Shown in pieces: positions 25,796 through 34,887 of a DNA stretch of 64,000 nt (within the stretch, counting starts at the first letter, position 1; each line of letters starts with the position of its first letter). Below the pieces are notes generated by a model, which made no database searches, had not been told where the DNA came from, and saw only the letters and a program-made list of their open reading frames with translations. The stretch is from Lentzea sp. NBRC 102530 (lineage in GTDB: Bacteria > Actinomycetota > Actinomycetes > Mycobacteriales > Pseudonocardiaceae). Both the position numbers and the translations under genes were made by a program. The DNA is taken from contig NZ_BSTF01000020.1 of the NCBI RefSeq assembly GCF_030269365.1, forward strand, positions 80,821 to 144,820, read 5' to 3'.

Positions 25796-26649
25796 CCCGC
25801 ATCGGTTTCATCGGACTCGGCATCATGGGCGGCCCGATGGCGGCCCACCTCGTAGCCGCCGGGCACGACGTGACGGGCTTCGACCTCAGCTCCGCGTCAC
25901 GGGAGAAGCTGGCAGCAGACGGCGGCAAGGCGGCCGGATCGGCTCAGGAAGCCGTCACAGGCGCCGAGGTCGTCATCACGATGCTGCCGAACCACCCGCA
26001 GGTCGAGGCCGTGATCGACGAGGTCACCTTCGACGACGGCACGCTGCTGATCGACATGAGCACGATCCGCCCGTCCACCTCGATCGACATCGCTCGCAGG
26101 CTCTCGAACGTCCGCGTGCTCGACGCGCCTGTGTCCGGCGGTCAGACCGGCGCGGTCCAGGCGTCGCTCAGCATCATGGTCGGAGGCGAGGAGCAGGACT
26201 TCGCCGCCGCCAGGCCGTTCCTGGAGGTCGTCGGCAAGACGATCGTGCACGTCGGCCCGCACGGCGCGGGCCAGGTCGTGAAGGCCGCGAACCAGCTGAT
26301 GGTCGGCGGCATCTACGCGCTGGTCGCCGAGGCGATCGTGCTGCTGGAGGCGTCCGGCGTCGACCCGAAGGCGGGCCTCGACGTGCTCGCGGGCGGTCTC
26401 GCCGCGAACCGGATCCTCGACCTCAAGCGCGAGTCCATGATCGCGCGCGAGTTCCAGCCCGGCTTCCGGATCGACCTGCACCACAAGGACATGGGCATCG
26501 CACTGGACGCGGCACGCGCCGCCGACGTCGCGCTGCCGGTCACCAACCAGATCGCCGCGCTGGTCGCGGCGGCACGCGCGCAGGGTTACGGGTCGCTCGA
26601 CCACTCCGCGCTGCTCAAGGTCATCGAGAACTTCGCAGGGAGGAGCTGA
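25792..26649 (+). CDS. glxR: 2-hydroxy-3-oxopropionate (tartronate semialdehyde) reductase
   Basis: A 285-aa beta-hydroxyacid dehydrogenase reducing tartronate semialdehyde to D-glycerate with NAD(P)H. N-terminal Rossmann motif GFIGLGIMGGPMAAHL, substrate loop DAPVSGGQTGA, catalytic-lysine helix GAGQVVKAANQLMVGG, and C-terminal FQPGFRIDLHHKDMGIAL. ATG at 25792 with TTGGAGGG upstream; it overlaps the hyi stop (ATGA). Confidence 0.95.
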   Translation: MTRIGFIGLGIMGGPMAAHLVAAGHDVTGFDLSSASREKLAADGGKAAGSAQEAVTGAEVVITMLPNHPQVEAVIDEVTFDDGTLLIDMSTIRPSTSIDIARRLSNVRVLDAPVSGGQTGAVQASLSIMVGGEEQDFAAARPFLEVVGKTIVHVGPHGAGQVVKAANQLMVGGIYALVAEAIVLLEASGVDPKAGLDVLAGGLAANRILDLKRESMIAREFQPGFRIDLHHKDMGIALDAARAADVALPVTNQIAALVAAARAQGYGSLDHSALLKVIENFAGRS

Positions 26650-26651
26650 AC

Positions 26652-28352
26652 ATGCCGAAGGTCCCCGTCATGCAGGCGGTCGTCGAGGTCCTCAAGTCCG
26701 AGGGCATCGACGTCGTGTTCGGCTGCCCCGGCGCCGCGATCCTCCCGCTGTACAAGGCGATGGAGGAAGACGGCGGCATCGAGCACCTGATCGTCCGGCA
26801 CGAGGAGGGCGCCACGCACATGGCCGACGGCTGGTCGCGCACGACCGGCAACGTCGGCGTCGCGATCGGCACCTCCGGCCCGGCCGGCACGAACATGATC
26901 ACCGGCCTCTACACCGCGCAGGCCGACTCCGTGCCGATCCTGTGCATCACCGGCCAGGCCGCGGTCTCCAAGCTGCACCAGGAGGCGTTCCAGGCCGTCG
27001 ACATCGTCTCGATCGCCGCCCCCGTCACGAAGTGGGCGGTGCAGGTCAAGGAAGCCGCGCAGATGCCGTGGATCTTCCGCGAGGCGTTCCGGATCGCCCG
27101 TTCCGGACGGCCGGGCCCGGTGCTGATCGACCTGCCGATCGACGTGCAGAAGCAGGAGATCGAGTGGGACTCCACGATCGACGAACCGTTGCCGGTGCCG
27201 AAGAGCGCTCCGAGTGACGCACGGGTCGAGCGCGCGTTGGAGCTGCTGCTCGCCGCCGAACGCCCACTGCTGCTCGCCGGTGGCGGTGTCATTCTCGGCG
27301 AGGCGTCGGATGAGCTGCTGGAGCTGGCCGAGTTCCTGCAGATCCCGATCCAGGCGACCCTGATGGGCAAGGGCGCGATCGACGAGGACCACCCGCTGTA
27401 CGCGGGCATGACCGGCATCCAGACCTCACAGCGCTACGGCAACGCGTCGTTCCTGGAGTCCGACCTGGTGCTGGCGCTGGGCGCGCGTTTCGGCGACCGG
27501 CACACCGGCGATCTCGCCACCTACCGGGGTGACCGCAAGTTCATCCACGTCGACGTCGAGCCGACGCAGATCGGCAAGGTCTTCGGCCCCGACCTCGGCA
27601 TCGTCGCCGACACCAAGCTGTTCCTGAAGGCCCTGCTGGACAAGGCGAAGCAGCACGGACCCCGGGAGCAGGGCGGCTGGGTCGAGCGGTGCCAGGAGCT
27701 CAAGCGCACGCTGCTGCGGCGCGAGGACTTCGACACCGTGCCGGTCAAGGCGCCGCGGGTGTTCAAGGAGATCAACGAGTTCTACGGCCCGGACACCTAC
27801 TTCGTCACGGCCATCGGGCTCTACCAGATCTGGTCCGGCCAGCACCAGAAGGCGCACAAGCCGCGCCACTACCAGGTCTGCGGCCAGGCGGGACCGCTCG
27901 GCTGGGAGATCCCGGCGGCCATCGGCGTGAAGAAGGCGAGGCCGGACGCCGAGGTCGTCGGGGTCGTCGGCGACTACTCGTTCCAGTTCCTCGTGGAGGA
28001 ACTCGCGGTCGGCGCCCAGTACGACGTGCCGTTCGTGCTGATCATGCTGAACAACGAGTACCTCGGCCTGATCCGGATGGCCGAGGACCACGGCGGCTAC
28101 GACATGAAGTACGAGGTCGACATCCACTACGACACCACGGGCTCGGACAACGTGAAGATCATGGAGGCCTACGGCTGCTCCGGCATCCGGGTCGCCGATC
28201 CGGGCGAGATCCGCGCCTCGCTGGAGTGGGCGCGCAAGGAAGCGGACCGGACGAGCCGCCCGGTCCTCGTGGAGATCATGATCGAACGCGAGGGCAACAC
28301 CGCGAACGGCACCTCGATCGCCGCGATGAAGGAATTCGAGCCCATCCCGTGA
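26652..28352 (+). CDS. gcl: glyoxylate carboligase
   Basis: A 566-aa ThDP/FAD enzyme joining two glyoxylates to tartronate semialdehyde plus CO2. It matches E. coli Gcl in many places: TSGPAGTNMITGLY, ADSVPILCITGQA, SGRPGPVLIDLPIDVQ, CGQAGPLGWEIPAAIGV and the ThDP motif GDYSFQFLVEELAVGAQ...NNEYLGLI. The odd point is residue 51: RHEEGATHM here, where E. coli Gcl has Val51 (RHVEGASHM). Most ThDP enzymes have Glu at this place, and Gcl is known for lacking it. So this is either a Gcl variant with Glu restored or a close relative with a shifted reaction. Shorter than the ~590 aa of E. coli Gcl. ATG with GGAGG eight bases upstream. Confidence 0.88.
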   Translation: MPKVPVMQAVVEVLKSEGIDVVFGCPGAAILPLYKAMEEDGGIEHLIVRHEEGATHMADGWSRTTGNVGVAIGTSGPAGTNMITGLYTAQADSVPILCITGQAAVSKLHQEAFQAVDIVSIAAPVTKWAVQVKEAAQMPWIFREAFRIARSGRPGPVLIDLPIDVQKQEIEWDSTIDEPLPVPKSAPSDARVERALELLLAAERPLLLAGGGVILGEASDELLELAEFLQIPIQATLMGKGAIDEDHPLYAGMTGIQTSQRYGNASFLESDLVLALGARFGDRHTGDLATYRGDRKFIHVDVEPTQIGKVFGPDLGIVADTKLFLKALLDKAKQHGPREQGGWVERCQELKRTLLRREDFDTVPVKAPRVFKEINEFYGPDTYFVTAIGLYQIWSGQHQKAHKPRHYQVCGQAGPLGWEIPAAIGVKKARPDAEVVGVVGDYSFQFLVEELAVGAQYDVPFVLIMLNNEYLGLIRMAEDHGGYDMKYEVDIHYDTTGSDNVKIMEAYGCSGIRVADPGEIRASLEWARKEADRTSRPVLVEIMIEREGNTANGTSIAAMKEFEPIP

Positions 28353-29353
28353 GTCACGTGATCGTCGCGCCGGACAAGTTCAAGGGATCGCTCACCGCCC
28401 CGCAGGTCGCCGCCGCCGTCGCGCGCGGCCTGCGGGAGGCGGCCCCGGACGTGGACGTGCGCCTGCTCCCGGTGGCCGACGGCGGCGACGGCACCGTCGA
28501 CGCCGCCGTCGCCGCCGGGTTCCTCAAGGTCGGGCGCTGGGTCACCGGACCGGTCGGCAAGCCGGTGCCCGCGTCGTTCGCCGTGCAGGACGGGACCGCG
28601 GTGGTCGAGGTGGCCTCGGCGGCCGGGCTGACGTTGCTGGAGCGGCCCGCGCCGCTCGACGCCACCAGCCGCGGAGTCGGTGAGCTGCTGAAAGCCGCGC
28701 TGGACGTCGGCTGCACCACGATCGTGCTCGGCCTGGGCGGCAGCGCCTGCACGGACGGCGGCGCGGGCATGCTGGAGGCGCTCGGCTCGACGTCGTTCGA
28801 CGGCGTCGACCTGGTGCTCGCCTCGGACGTGGACAACCCGCTGCTCGGCCCGTCCGGCGCGGCCGCGGTCTACGGACCGCAGAAGGGCGCGTCACCCGAG
28901 CAGGTGGAGGTCCTCGAACGCCGGCTCAGCGCGTTCGCCGACCTGATCGGGCCCGAGCACGCCGAACGCCCCGGCGCGGGTGCGGCGGGCGGCATCGGGT
29001 TCGCGGCCCTCGCGGTGCTGGGTGCGCGGTTCCGGCCGGGCATCGAGGTGGTGCTGGAACTCGCGGGCTTCGCCGAGGCCGTCCGGGACGCGTCGCTGGT
29101 GATCACCGGCGAGGGGTCGCTGGACGCCCAGACCAGGCACGGCAAGGCGCCGTACGGCGTGGTCAGGGCCTCGGGCGACGTGCCGGTGGTCGCGGTGGCG
29201 GGGCAGTGCTCGGTCGAACCCGGTGACCTGGGGTTGAAGGCCGCCTACGCGCTGTCGGACGTCGAACCGGACCTCACCCGGTGCATGGTGCGGGCCGAAC
29301 CCCTGCTGGAGGTTCTCGGCGGTCGCATCGCACGCGACTGGGTGTCACAGTGA
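28349..29353 (+). CDS. glxK: glycerate kinase (GarK/GlxK type)
   Basis: A 334-aa class II glycerate kinase that phosphorylates D-glycerate, feeding glycolysis. Start is VIVAPDKFKGSLTAPQVAAAVARGL, then LPVADGGDGTVDA, VLGLGGSACTDGGAGML, LASDVDNPLLGPSGAA and ITGEGSLDAQT. GTG overlaps the gcl stop (GTGA). Slightly shorter than enterobacterial GlxK (~380 aa). Confidence 0.95.
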   Translation: MSHVIVAPDKFKGSLTAPQVAAAVARGLREAAPDVDVRLLPVADGGDGTVDAAVAAGFLKVGRWVTGPVGKPVPASFAVQDGTAVVEVASAAGLTLLERPAPLDATSRGVGELLKAALDVGCTTIVLGLGGSACTDGGAGMLEALGSTSFDGVDLVLASDVDNPLLGPSGAAAVYGPQKGASPEQVEVLERRLSAFADLIGPEHAERPGAGAAGGIGFAALAVLGARFRPGIEVVLELAGFAEAVRDASLVITGEGSLDAQTRHGKAPYGVVRASGDVPVVAVAGQCSVEPGDLGLKAAYALSDVEPDLTRCMVRAEPLLEVLGGRIARDWVSQ

Positions 29354-30648
29354 GTGGCATGGACCTGGTGTTCCGCGGCCGCAGGGTCGTCACCCCGCAG
29401 GGCGAGATCGCGTGCGACGTCGGTGTCGCCGGCGGCAGGATCGTCGCCGTCGAGCCGCACATCGACTCGCCGAACGTCGTGCACCTCGCCGACGACGAGG
29501 TGTTGCTGCCGGGCCTCGTCGACACCCACGTGCACGTCAACGACCCTGGTCGCAGCGAGTGGGAGGGCTTCGAGACGGCGACGCGCGCGGCCGCGGCCGG
29601 GGGCGTCACGACGATCATCGACATGCCTCTCAACAGCATCCCGCCGACGGTCGAGGTGGCGGCGCTGGAGATCAAGCGCAAGGCGGCGGCCACCGTCTCG
29701 GTGGACGTCGGGTTCTGGGGTGGCATCGTCCCCGGCAACCTCGCCGACCTGAAGCCGTTGCACGAGGCCGGCGTCTTCGGCTTCAAGTGCTTCCTGCTGC
29801 ACTCGGGTGTGGACGAGTTCCCGGCGGTCACCACCACCGAACTCGAAACGGCGCTAAGGCAACTGGCGACGCTCGACGCGTTGACGATCGTGCACGCCGA
29901 GGACGCGCACACGGTCCGTGAGTCCGAACCGGACTACCCGGGCTTCCTCGCGTCACGGCCGCGTGAGGCCGAGAACAAGGCGATCAGCGACGTGGTCGAG
30001 CTGACCCGACGCACCGGCGCGCGCACGCACGTCCTGCACCTCTCGTCGTCGGACGCGCTCTCCATCCTGGAGGCCGCCAAGCGCGAGAGCCTGCCGATCA
30101 GCGCCGAGACCTGCCCGCACTACCTCACGTTCACCGCCGAGGAGATCCACGACGGGCAGACGGAGTTCAAGTGCTGCCCACCCATCCGGGAGGCGGAGAA
30201 CCGCGAGGCGTTGTGGCAGGGCCTGCGCGACGGCGTGATCGACCTGGTCGTGAGCGACCACTCGCCGAGCACGGTGGAGCTCAAGGCAGGCGACTTCGCC
30301 ACGGCGTGGGGCGGCATCGCGTCGCTCCAGCTCGGCCTGCCGGCGGTGTGGACGGGCGCGCGCGACCGCGGGTTCCAGCTCACCGACGTCGTCCGCTGGA
30401 TGGCGACGCACCCGGCCCGGCAGGTCGGGCTGGAGTCCAAGGGCGCCATCGAGGTCGGCAAGGACGCGGACCTCGTGGTCTTCGCACCGGACGAGACCTT
30501 CGTGGTGGACAAGGACGAGCTCCACCACCGCAACCCCGTCACGCCGTACCACGGACGCTCGCTGCACGGCGTCGTCCGGCAAACGTGGTTGCGTGGCAAG
30601 GAGATCAGCTCAACCCAAGGCAAGTTGCTCAGAAGAGGAGAAGCATGA
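29350..30648 (+). CDS. allB: allantoinase
   Basis: A 432-aa cyclic amidohydrolase opening allantoin to allantoate. Metal ligands are in DTHVHVNDPGRSEWEGFETAT (HxH), GFKCFLLHSGVDEFP (carbamylated lysine), IVHAEDAHT, HVLHLSSSDAL and VVSDHSP. The GTG at 29350 overlaps the glxK stop (GTGA); an ATG nine bases on is an equally good start. Typical length for bacterial AllB. Confidence 0.95.
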   Translation: MSGMDLVFRGRRVVTPQGEIACDVGVAGGRIVAVEPHIDSPNVVHLADDEVLLPGLVDTHVHVNDPGRSEWEGFETATRAAAAGGVTTIIDMPLNSIPPTVEVAALEIKRKAAATVSVDVGFWGGIVPGNLADLKPLHEAGVFGFKCFLLHSGVDEFPAVTTTELETALRQLATLDALTIVHAEDAHTVRESEPDYPGFLASRPREAENKAISDVVELTRRTGARTHVLHLSSSDALSILEAAKRESLPISAETCPHYLTFTAEEIHDGQTEFKCCPPIREAENREALWQGLRDGVIDLVVSDHSPSTVELKAGDFATAWGGIASLQLGLPAVWTGARDRGFQLTDVVRWMATHPARQVGLESKGAIEVGKDADLVVFAPDETFVVDKDELHHRNPVTPYHGRSLHGVVRQTWLRGKEISSTQGKLLRRGEA

Positions 30649-31637
30649 CGGAGTGGACCCGGCTGCCCGATCTCGCCTCGCGCGCGGTCGGAGGTGGTGT
30701 GGTCTGGGCGAACGACGAGTTGTTCGCCGAGCGGGAGAACCTGATCAAGCCCGCCGAGCCGGTCTACCAGACCTACACCTTCGGCCACAAAGGCCAGGTC
30801 TACGACGGCTGGGAGACCCGGCGGCGCCGTGAGGCGGGCGTCGACCAGGCCGTGATCAGGCTCGGCATGCCCGGCGTGGTGCGCGGGGTCGTCGTCGACA
30901 CGGCGTTCTTCAAGGGCAACTACCCGCCGTTCTGCTGGGTCGAGGGCGCCCAGGTCGACGGCTACCCGTCCGCCGAGGAGATCACCGACTGGTTCCCGCT
31001 GGTCGAACGCACGGCGTTGAAGGGCGACGAGAAGCACTTCTTCGACGTGCGCGAAGGCCGTCGCGTCACGCACGTACGGCTGACGATCGACCCCGACGGC
31101 GGTGTGGCACGTCTGCGCGTGCACGGCGAACCGTTGGCGGACCCGCGTCTGCTCGTGGGCGGTGTCGACCTCGCCGCGCTGGAGAACGGCGCGGTCGTCA
31201 CCGGGTGCAGCAACATGTTCTACAGCTCGCCCAACAACCTCATCGCCCCTGGCCAGGCCACGGTCATGGGGGAGGGCTGGGAAACCGCGCGCCGCCGTGA
31301 CGACGGCAACGACTGGGTGTCGTTGCGGCTCGCCGCACCGGGCGTCGTGCAGCTCGTGGAACTCGACACCAGCCATTTCAAGGGCAACGCGCCGGGCTGG
31401 GCGTCCGTTCGCGGCTGCGACGAGCGCACGGACCCGGACGCCTGGTTCGACCTGCTCCCGCGCACCCGGCTGCAGCCCGACACGCGGCACAGGTTCGTCG
31501 TGGACCCGAAGGAGGCCACGGCCGTGCGCCTCGACATCTACCCGGACGGTGGCATGGCCCGGTTGCGGGTCTTCGGCACGTTGACCGCGGACGGCGTGTC
31601 ACACCTTGAGAAGGTCTGGACCAATACGACGCGCTGA
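30645..31637 (+). CDS. alc: allantoicase
   Basis: A 330-aa enzyme hydrolysing allantoate to ureidoglycolate and urea. It has the two tandem allantoicase repeats, each with a VYDGWETRRRRE- or GEGWETARRRDD-type motif, a VxxDTxxFKGN motif (VVVDTAFFKGNYPP and VELDTSHFKGNAP) and a PDGGxARLRV ending. ATG overlaps the allB stop (ATGA). Last gene of the urate-to-glycerate run. No urease or ureidoglycolate lyase gene is nearby. Confidence 0.95.
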   Translation: MTEWTRLPDLASRAVGGGVVWANDELFAERENLIKPAEPVYQTYTFGHKGQVYDGWETRRRREAGVDQAVIRLGMPGVVRGVVVDTAFFKGNYPPFCWVEGAQVDGYPSAEEITDWFPLVERTALKGDEKHFFDVREGRRVTHVRLTIDPDGGVARLRVHGEPLADPRLLVGGVDLAALENGAVVTGCSNMFYSSPNNLIAPGQATVMGEGWETARRRDDGNDWVSLRLAAPGVVQLVELDTSHFKGNAPGWASVRGCDERTDPDAWFDLLPRTRLQPDTRHRFVVDPKEATAVRLDIYPDGGMARLRVFGTLTADGVSHLEKVWTNTTR

Positions 31638-31647
31638 TGTCACGGTC

Positions 31648-31678
31648 TTCCTCCCTGAATCTTTCGCATCGGGAGGAA
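31648..31678 (+). promoter_or_regulatory. hairpin sequestering the Shine-Dalgarno of the S33 peptidase gene
   Basis: TTCCTCCC (31648-31655) pairs perfectly with GGGAGGAA (31671-31678) across a 15-nt loop. The right arm is the ribosome binding site five bases ahead of the ATG at 31683. The second paralogue has the same GGGAGGAAATCC start context and a shorter anti-SD (CCTCC at 33208-33212 with GGAGG at 33231-33235). Confidence 0.4.
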
Positions 31679-31682
31679 ATCC

Positions 31683-33230
31683 ATGCGGGCAAGCGTTTTC
31701 GGCGCTGTGCTGGCGAGTGCCGCGGTGGTGCTGGGCAGCGCCCAGGTCGCCGTCGCGGCACCGGACAGACCGGGGTTCGAGGTCGGCTCGATCGCCTGGC
31801 GGCCTTGCGCCGAGGCTCCGGCGATCGAGTGCGGCTTCCTCGAGTTACCCGTGGACCACGCGCGGCCGCGCGGGGAGAAGTTCCAGCTCGCCGTGTCGCG
31901 GCGCAAGGCGGGTGACCCGTCCCGGCGGATCGGCGCGATGATCATCAACCCCGGTGGTCCGGGAGGGTCGGGCGTCGAGTTCTCGTTCCGGGCCGAGGGG
32001 TTCTTCAGCAAGGAGATCACCGACCGGTTCGACGTCATCGGGTTCGACCCGCGCGGTGTCGCGAGGTCCGCGCCGATCCGGTGCTCGGCGGACGTGCTGG
32101 CGAAGCGGCCGTCGCTCTACCCGCAGAGCAGGGCCGAGTTCGAGCGGCTCGTCGCGTTCAACCAGGAGTTGCGCGCCGACTGCCGCAAGGTCTCCGGCGC
32201 GCTCTTCGACCACGTGTCGACGACGGACGTCGCGCACGACATCGACCTGATCCGCCGCGCACTCGGTGAGCGGAAGATCAACTGGTTCGGCGTCTCGTAC
32301 GGCACGTTCATGGGCCAGCAGTACGCCGAGCTCTACGGCCGCAACCTCCGCGCGATGGTCAGCGACTCCACCGTGGACCACAGCCTCGGCACCTGGCAGT
32401 TCGCCGCGACGCTCTCGCGCGGTGTCGAGGACGTGTTCGCCGAGTGGGTCAAGTGGAACGACCGCGACCCCGCGTCGCCGTTCCACGGCCAGGACCTCCG
32501 CCGGATCTGGAAGGACCTGCTCGCCAGGGCCGATCGCGGCGAGCTGAAGGACCCGCTGGGCAACGTGATCACGGCCGAGGCGCTCGGCGCCGGAGTGCAG
32601 GGCATGGGCTACTACCCGGACTGGAAGTGGTTCGCCGACGACATCGCCGCGCTGGTCAACGGCGTTCCGGCGACCCGGTCGTTCGGCAAGTCCGAACTGG
32701 TGAACTACCCGGAACCGGCGGTCTTCTGCGACGACTGGAACGTGCGCATCGGCTCGTGGAGCGAGTACCAGGCCATCAACGCCATGAACGTCCGGCTGTC
32801 GCCGAACACCCGCGGCAACGCGCTCGGTCATTTCTTCCTCGCGTCGTGCGCGGGCTATCCCAAGGCCTCGAACCCGCAGCGGCCGTTGAACATCAAGCAC
32901 GCGCCGAAGTTCCTCATGACGAACTCGCTGCACGACCCGGCGACGGTCTACGAGTGGGCGGTCAACGCGCACCGGCAGACTCGCGACACCTCGGTGTTGG
33001 TGACCTACGAAGGCTCGGGGCACACCGTCTACGACCGCAGCGAATGCACCCGGAAGATCAACGACGACTACCTGTTGTCGCTGAAACTGCCGCGTACCGG
33101 AACTCGTTGCGCCGAAACGGCTAAACCCAGCGTGGTTGTACGACTACAGGCTGATTCTGTTCCCTACCGAGGTCGGTTGTCCGTCTCACCGGGCGGTGGA
33201 AGCGTTCCCTCCGCAAGTTCGGGGATCTAG
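31683..33230 (+). CDS. secreted S33 alpha/beta-hydrolase peptidase (tripeptidyl aminopeptidase type), copy 1
   Basis: A 515-aa exported hydrolase, probably a tripeptidyl aminopeptidase of the Streptomyces Tap/SlpD group. Signal peptide at residues 1-25 (ASVFGAVLASAAVVLGSAQVAVAAP). Catalytic serine in GVSYGTFM (~205), with INPGGPGGSGVEF as the oxyanion block, the aspartate in NSLHDPATVYEW and the histidine in GSGHTVYDRSEC. The C-terminal TAP-like domain ends at ~CAETAKPS; the last ~35 residues have no counterpart in copy 2 and run up to the next gene's ribosome binding site, so they may be a read-in of old intergenic DNA. Preceded by a GGGAGG ribosome site. Tandem duplicate with the following gene. 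Confidence 0.88.
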   Translation: MRASVFGAVLASAAVVLGSAQVAVAAPDRPGFEVGSIAWRPCAEAPAIECGFLELPVDHARPRGEKFQLAVSRRKAGDPSRRIGAMIINPGGPGGSGVEFSFRAEGFFSKEITDRFDVIGFDPRGVARSAPIRCSADVLAKRPSLYPQSRAEFERLVAFNQELRADCRKVSGALFDHVSTTDVAHDIDLIRRALGERKINWFGVSYGTFMGQQYAELYGRNLRAMVSDSTVDHSLGTWQFAATLSRGVEDVFAEWVKWNDRDPASPFHGQDLRRIWKDLLARADRGELKDPLGNVITAEALGAGVQGMGYYPDWKWFADDIAALVNGVPATRSFGKSELVNYPEPAVFCDDWNVRIGSWSEYQAINAMNVRLSPNTRGNALGHFFLASCAGYPKASNPQRPLNIKHAPKFLMTNSLHDPATVYEWAVNAHRQTRDTSVLVTYEGSGHTVYDRSECTRKINDDYLLSLKLPRTGTRCAETAKPSVVVRLQADSVPYRGRLSVSPGGGSVPSASSGI

Positions 33231-33241
33231 GGAGGAAATCC

Positions 33242-34765
33242 ATGCAACCGACGGTGCGTGCCTTCGCGGCCGCCCTCGCGAGTTCTGCATTGGTGTTGGG
33301 CGCGACCCAGATCGCGTCCGCCGCTCCTGAGGGGCAGGGGCAGCCTGAGTTCAAGGTCGGATCGGTCGACTGGAAGCCGTGTGCGGAGGTGCCGACGGTC
33401 GAGTGCGGCTTCCTCGAGCTGCCGATCGACTACGCGAAGCCGAAGGGCGAGAAGTTCCAGCTCGCCGTGTCCCGCAGAAAGGCCACCGACCAGTCGAAGC
33501 GCATCGGCGCGATGGTCATCAACCCGGGTGGTCCCGGTGGGTCCGGCGTCGACTTCTCGATGTACGCCGACCGCTACTTCAGCAAGGAAATCTCCGACAA
33601 GTTCGACATCATCGGGTTCGACCCGCGTGGTGTGGCGCGCAGTGCGCCGATCAAGTGCTCGGCCGAGGTGCTCCAGCGCCAGCCGTCCGACTACCCGAAG
33701 ACGCGCGAGGAGTTCGACGAGCTCGTCGCGTTCAACAAGGAACTGCGCGCCGACTGCCGCAAGGTCTCCGGCGCGATCTTCGACCACGCCTCGACGCGCG
33801 ACGTCGCGAACGACATCGACTCGATCCGTCGCGCGCTCGGCGAGAAGAAGATCAACTACTACGGCGTCTCGTACGGCACGATCATGGGCCAGCACTACGC
33901 CGAGCAGTACGGCAGGAACATCCGCGCGATGATCATCGACTCCAACATGGACCACAGCCTCGGCACGTGGAAGTTCCTGGAGACCGAGGCGCGCGGTGCC
34001 GAGGACGTCTTCGACGAGTGGGTCAAGTGGAACGACCGCGACGCCTCGTCGCCGTTCCACGGCCAGGACCTCCGCAAGATCTGGAAGGACCTGCTCGCCA
34101 AGGCCGACCGCGGTGAGCTCAAGGACGAGAACGGCCGCGTCATCACCGCCGAGAACCTCGGTGGCGGCGTCGTGGGCATGGGCTACGGCCCGGCCTGGAA
34201 GCCGTTCGCCGACTACGTCGCGACGCTCGTCAACGGCGCTCCGGCGCCGGCCAGGTTCGCCGCGGGTGAGACGTTCGAGAACCCGTTCGCGGGCATCTTC
34301 TGCAACGACTACAACCTCCGCGTCGGCTCGTGGGGCGAGTACCAGGCGCTCAACAACATGGAGAACCGCGTCGCGCCGAACACCCGCGGCTCGTCGCTCG
34401 GCCACGGCGCCATGATGGGCTGCGTCGGGTTCCCGAAGGCCACGAACCCGCAGCGGCCGCTCAACATCAAGCACGCGCCGAAGATCCTGCTGACCAACGC
34501 CAAGCACGACCCGGCGACGGTCTACGAGTGGGCGGTCAACGCCCACCGCCAGTCGCGTGACACCACGGTCTTCGTGACCTACGAAGGCTGGGGCCACGGC
34601 GTCTACGACCGCAGCGAGTGCACGCTGAAGATCAACGACGAGTACCTGGTGTCGTTGAAGCTGCCGCGCAACGGCACGCGTTGTGCCGCCGTCGAGCCGC
34701 CTGCTCAGCAGGTCATGTCCGCGGACGCCAAGCCGGCGCCCGTTGGTCCGTTCTCGGTCCGCTAG
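33242..34765 (+). CDS. secreted S33 alpha/beta-hydrolase peptidase, copy 2
   Basis: A 507-aa paralogue of the preceding gene, roughly 70 percent identical by eye over the mature part. Signal peptide MQPTVRAFAAALASSALVLG up to SAAPEGQGQ. Catalytic serine in GVSYGTIMG, aspartate in AKHDPATVYEW, histidine in GWGHGVYDRSEC. Two conserved cysteines (KPCAEVPTVECGF) and RADCRKVSG are shared by both copies. It starts 11 bp after copy 1 with an identical GGGAGGAAATCC context. A strong hairpin terminator follows, so the two genes form one unit. Likely role: extracellular peptide trimming for nutrient supply. Confidence 0.88.
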   Translation: MQPTVRAFAAALASSALVLGATQIASAAPEGQGQPEFKVGSVDWKPCAEVPTVECGFLELPIDYAKPKGEKFQLAVSRRKATDQSKRIGAMVINPGGPGGSGVDFSMYADRYFSKEISDKFDIIGFDPRGVARSAPIKCSAEVLQRQPSDYPKTREEFDELVAFNKELRADCRKVSGAIFDHASTRDVANDIDSIRRALGEKKINYYGVSYGTIMGQHYAEQYGRNIRAMIIDSNMDHSLGTWKFLETEARGAEDVFDEWVKWNDRDASSPFHGQDLRKIWKDLLAKADRGELKDENGRVITAENLGGGVVGMGYGPAWKPFADYVATLVNGAPAPARFAAGETFENPFAGIFCNDYNLRVGSWGEYQALNNMENRVAPNTRGSSLGHGAMMGCVGFPKATNPQRPLNIKHAPKILLTNAKHDPATVYEWAVNAHRQSRDTTVFVTYEGWGHGVYDRSECTLKINDEYLVSLKLPRNGTRCAAVEPPAQQVMSADAKPAPVGPFSVR

Positions 34766-34778
34766 CACAGGTCAGCAG

Positions 34779-34810
34779 CCATGCCCCCGGTGTGTTCGCC
34801 GGGGGCATGG
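34779..34810 (+). terminator. strong rho-independent-like hairpin
   Basis: A perfect 12-bp stem CCATGCCCCCGG/CCGGGGGCATGG with an 8-nt loop lies just after the second peptidase gene. The stem can extend through CAGCA/TGCTG with one bulge. No T-tract follows. It separates the peptidase pair from amt. Confidence 0.7.
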
Positions 34811-34887
34811 TGCTGCGCCGCGGCCATCACGACGCGCGTGGACCCGGGGTAGTCGGTTTGTGCCCGTGAGGTGGCCGAATCGTGACC

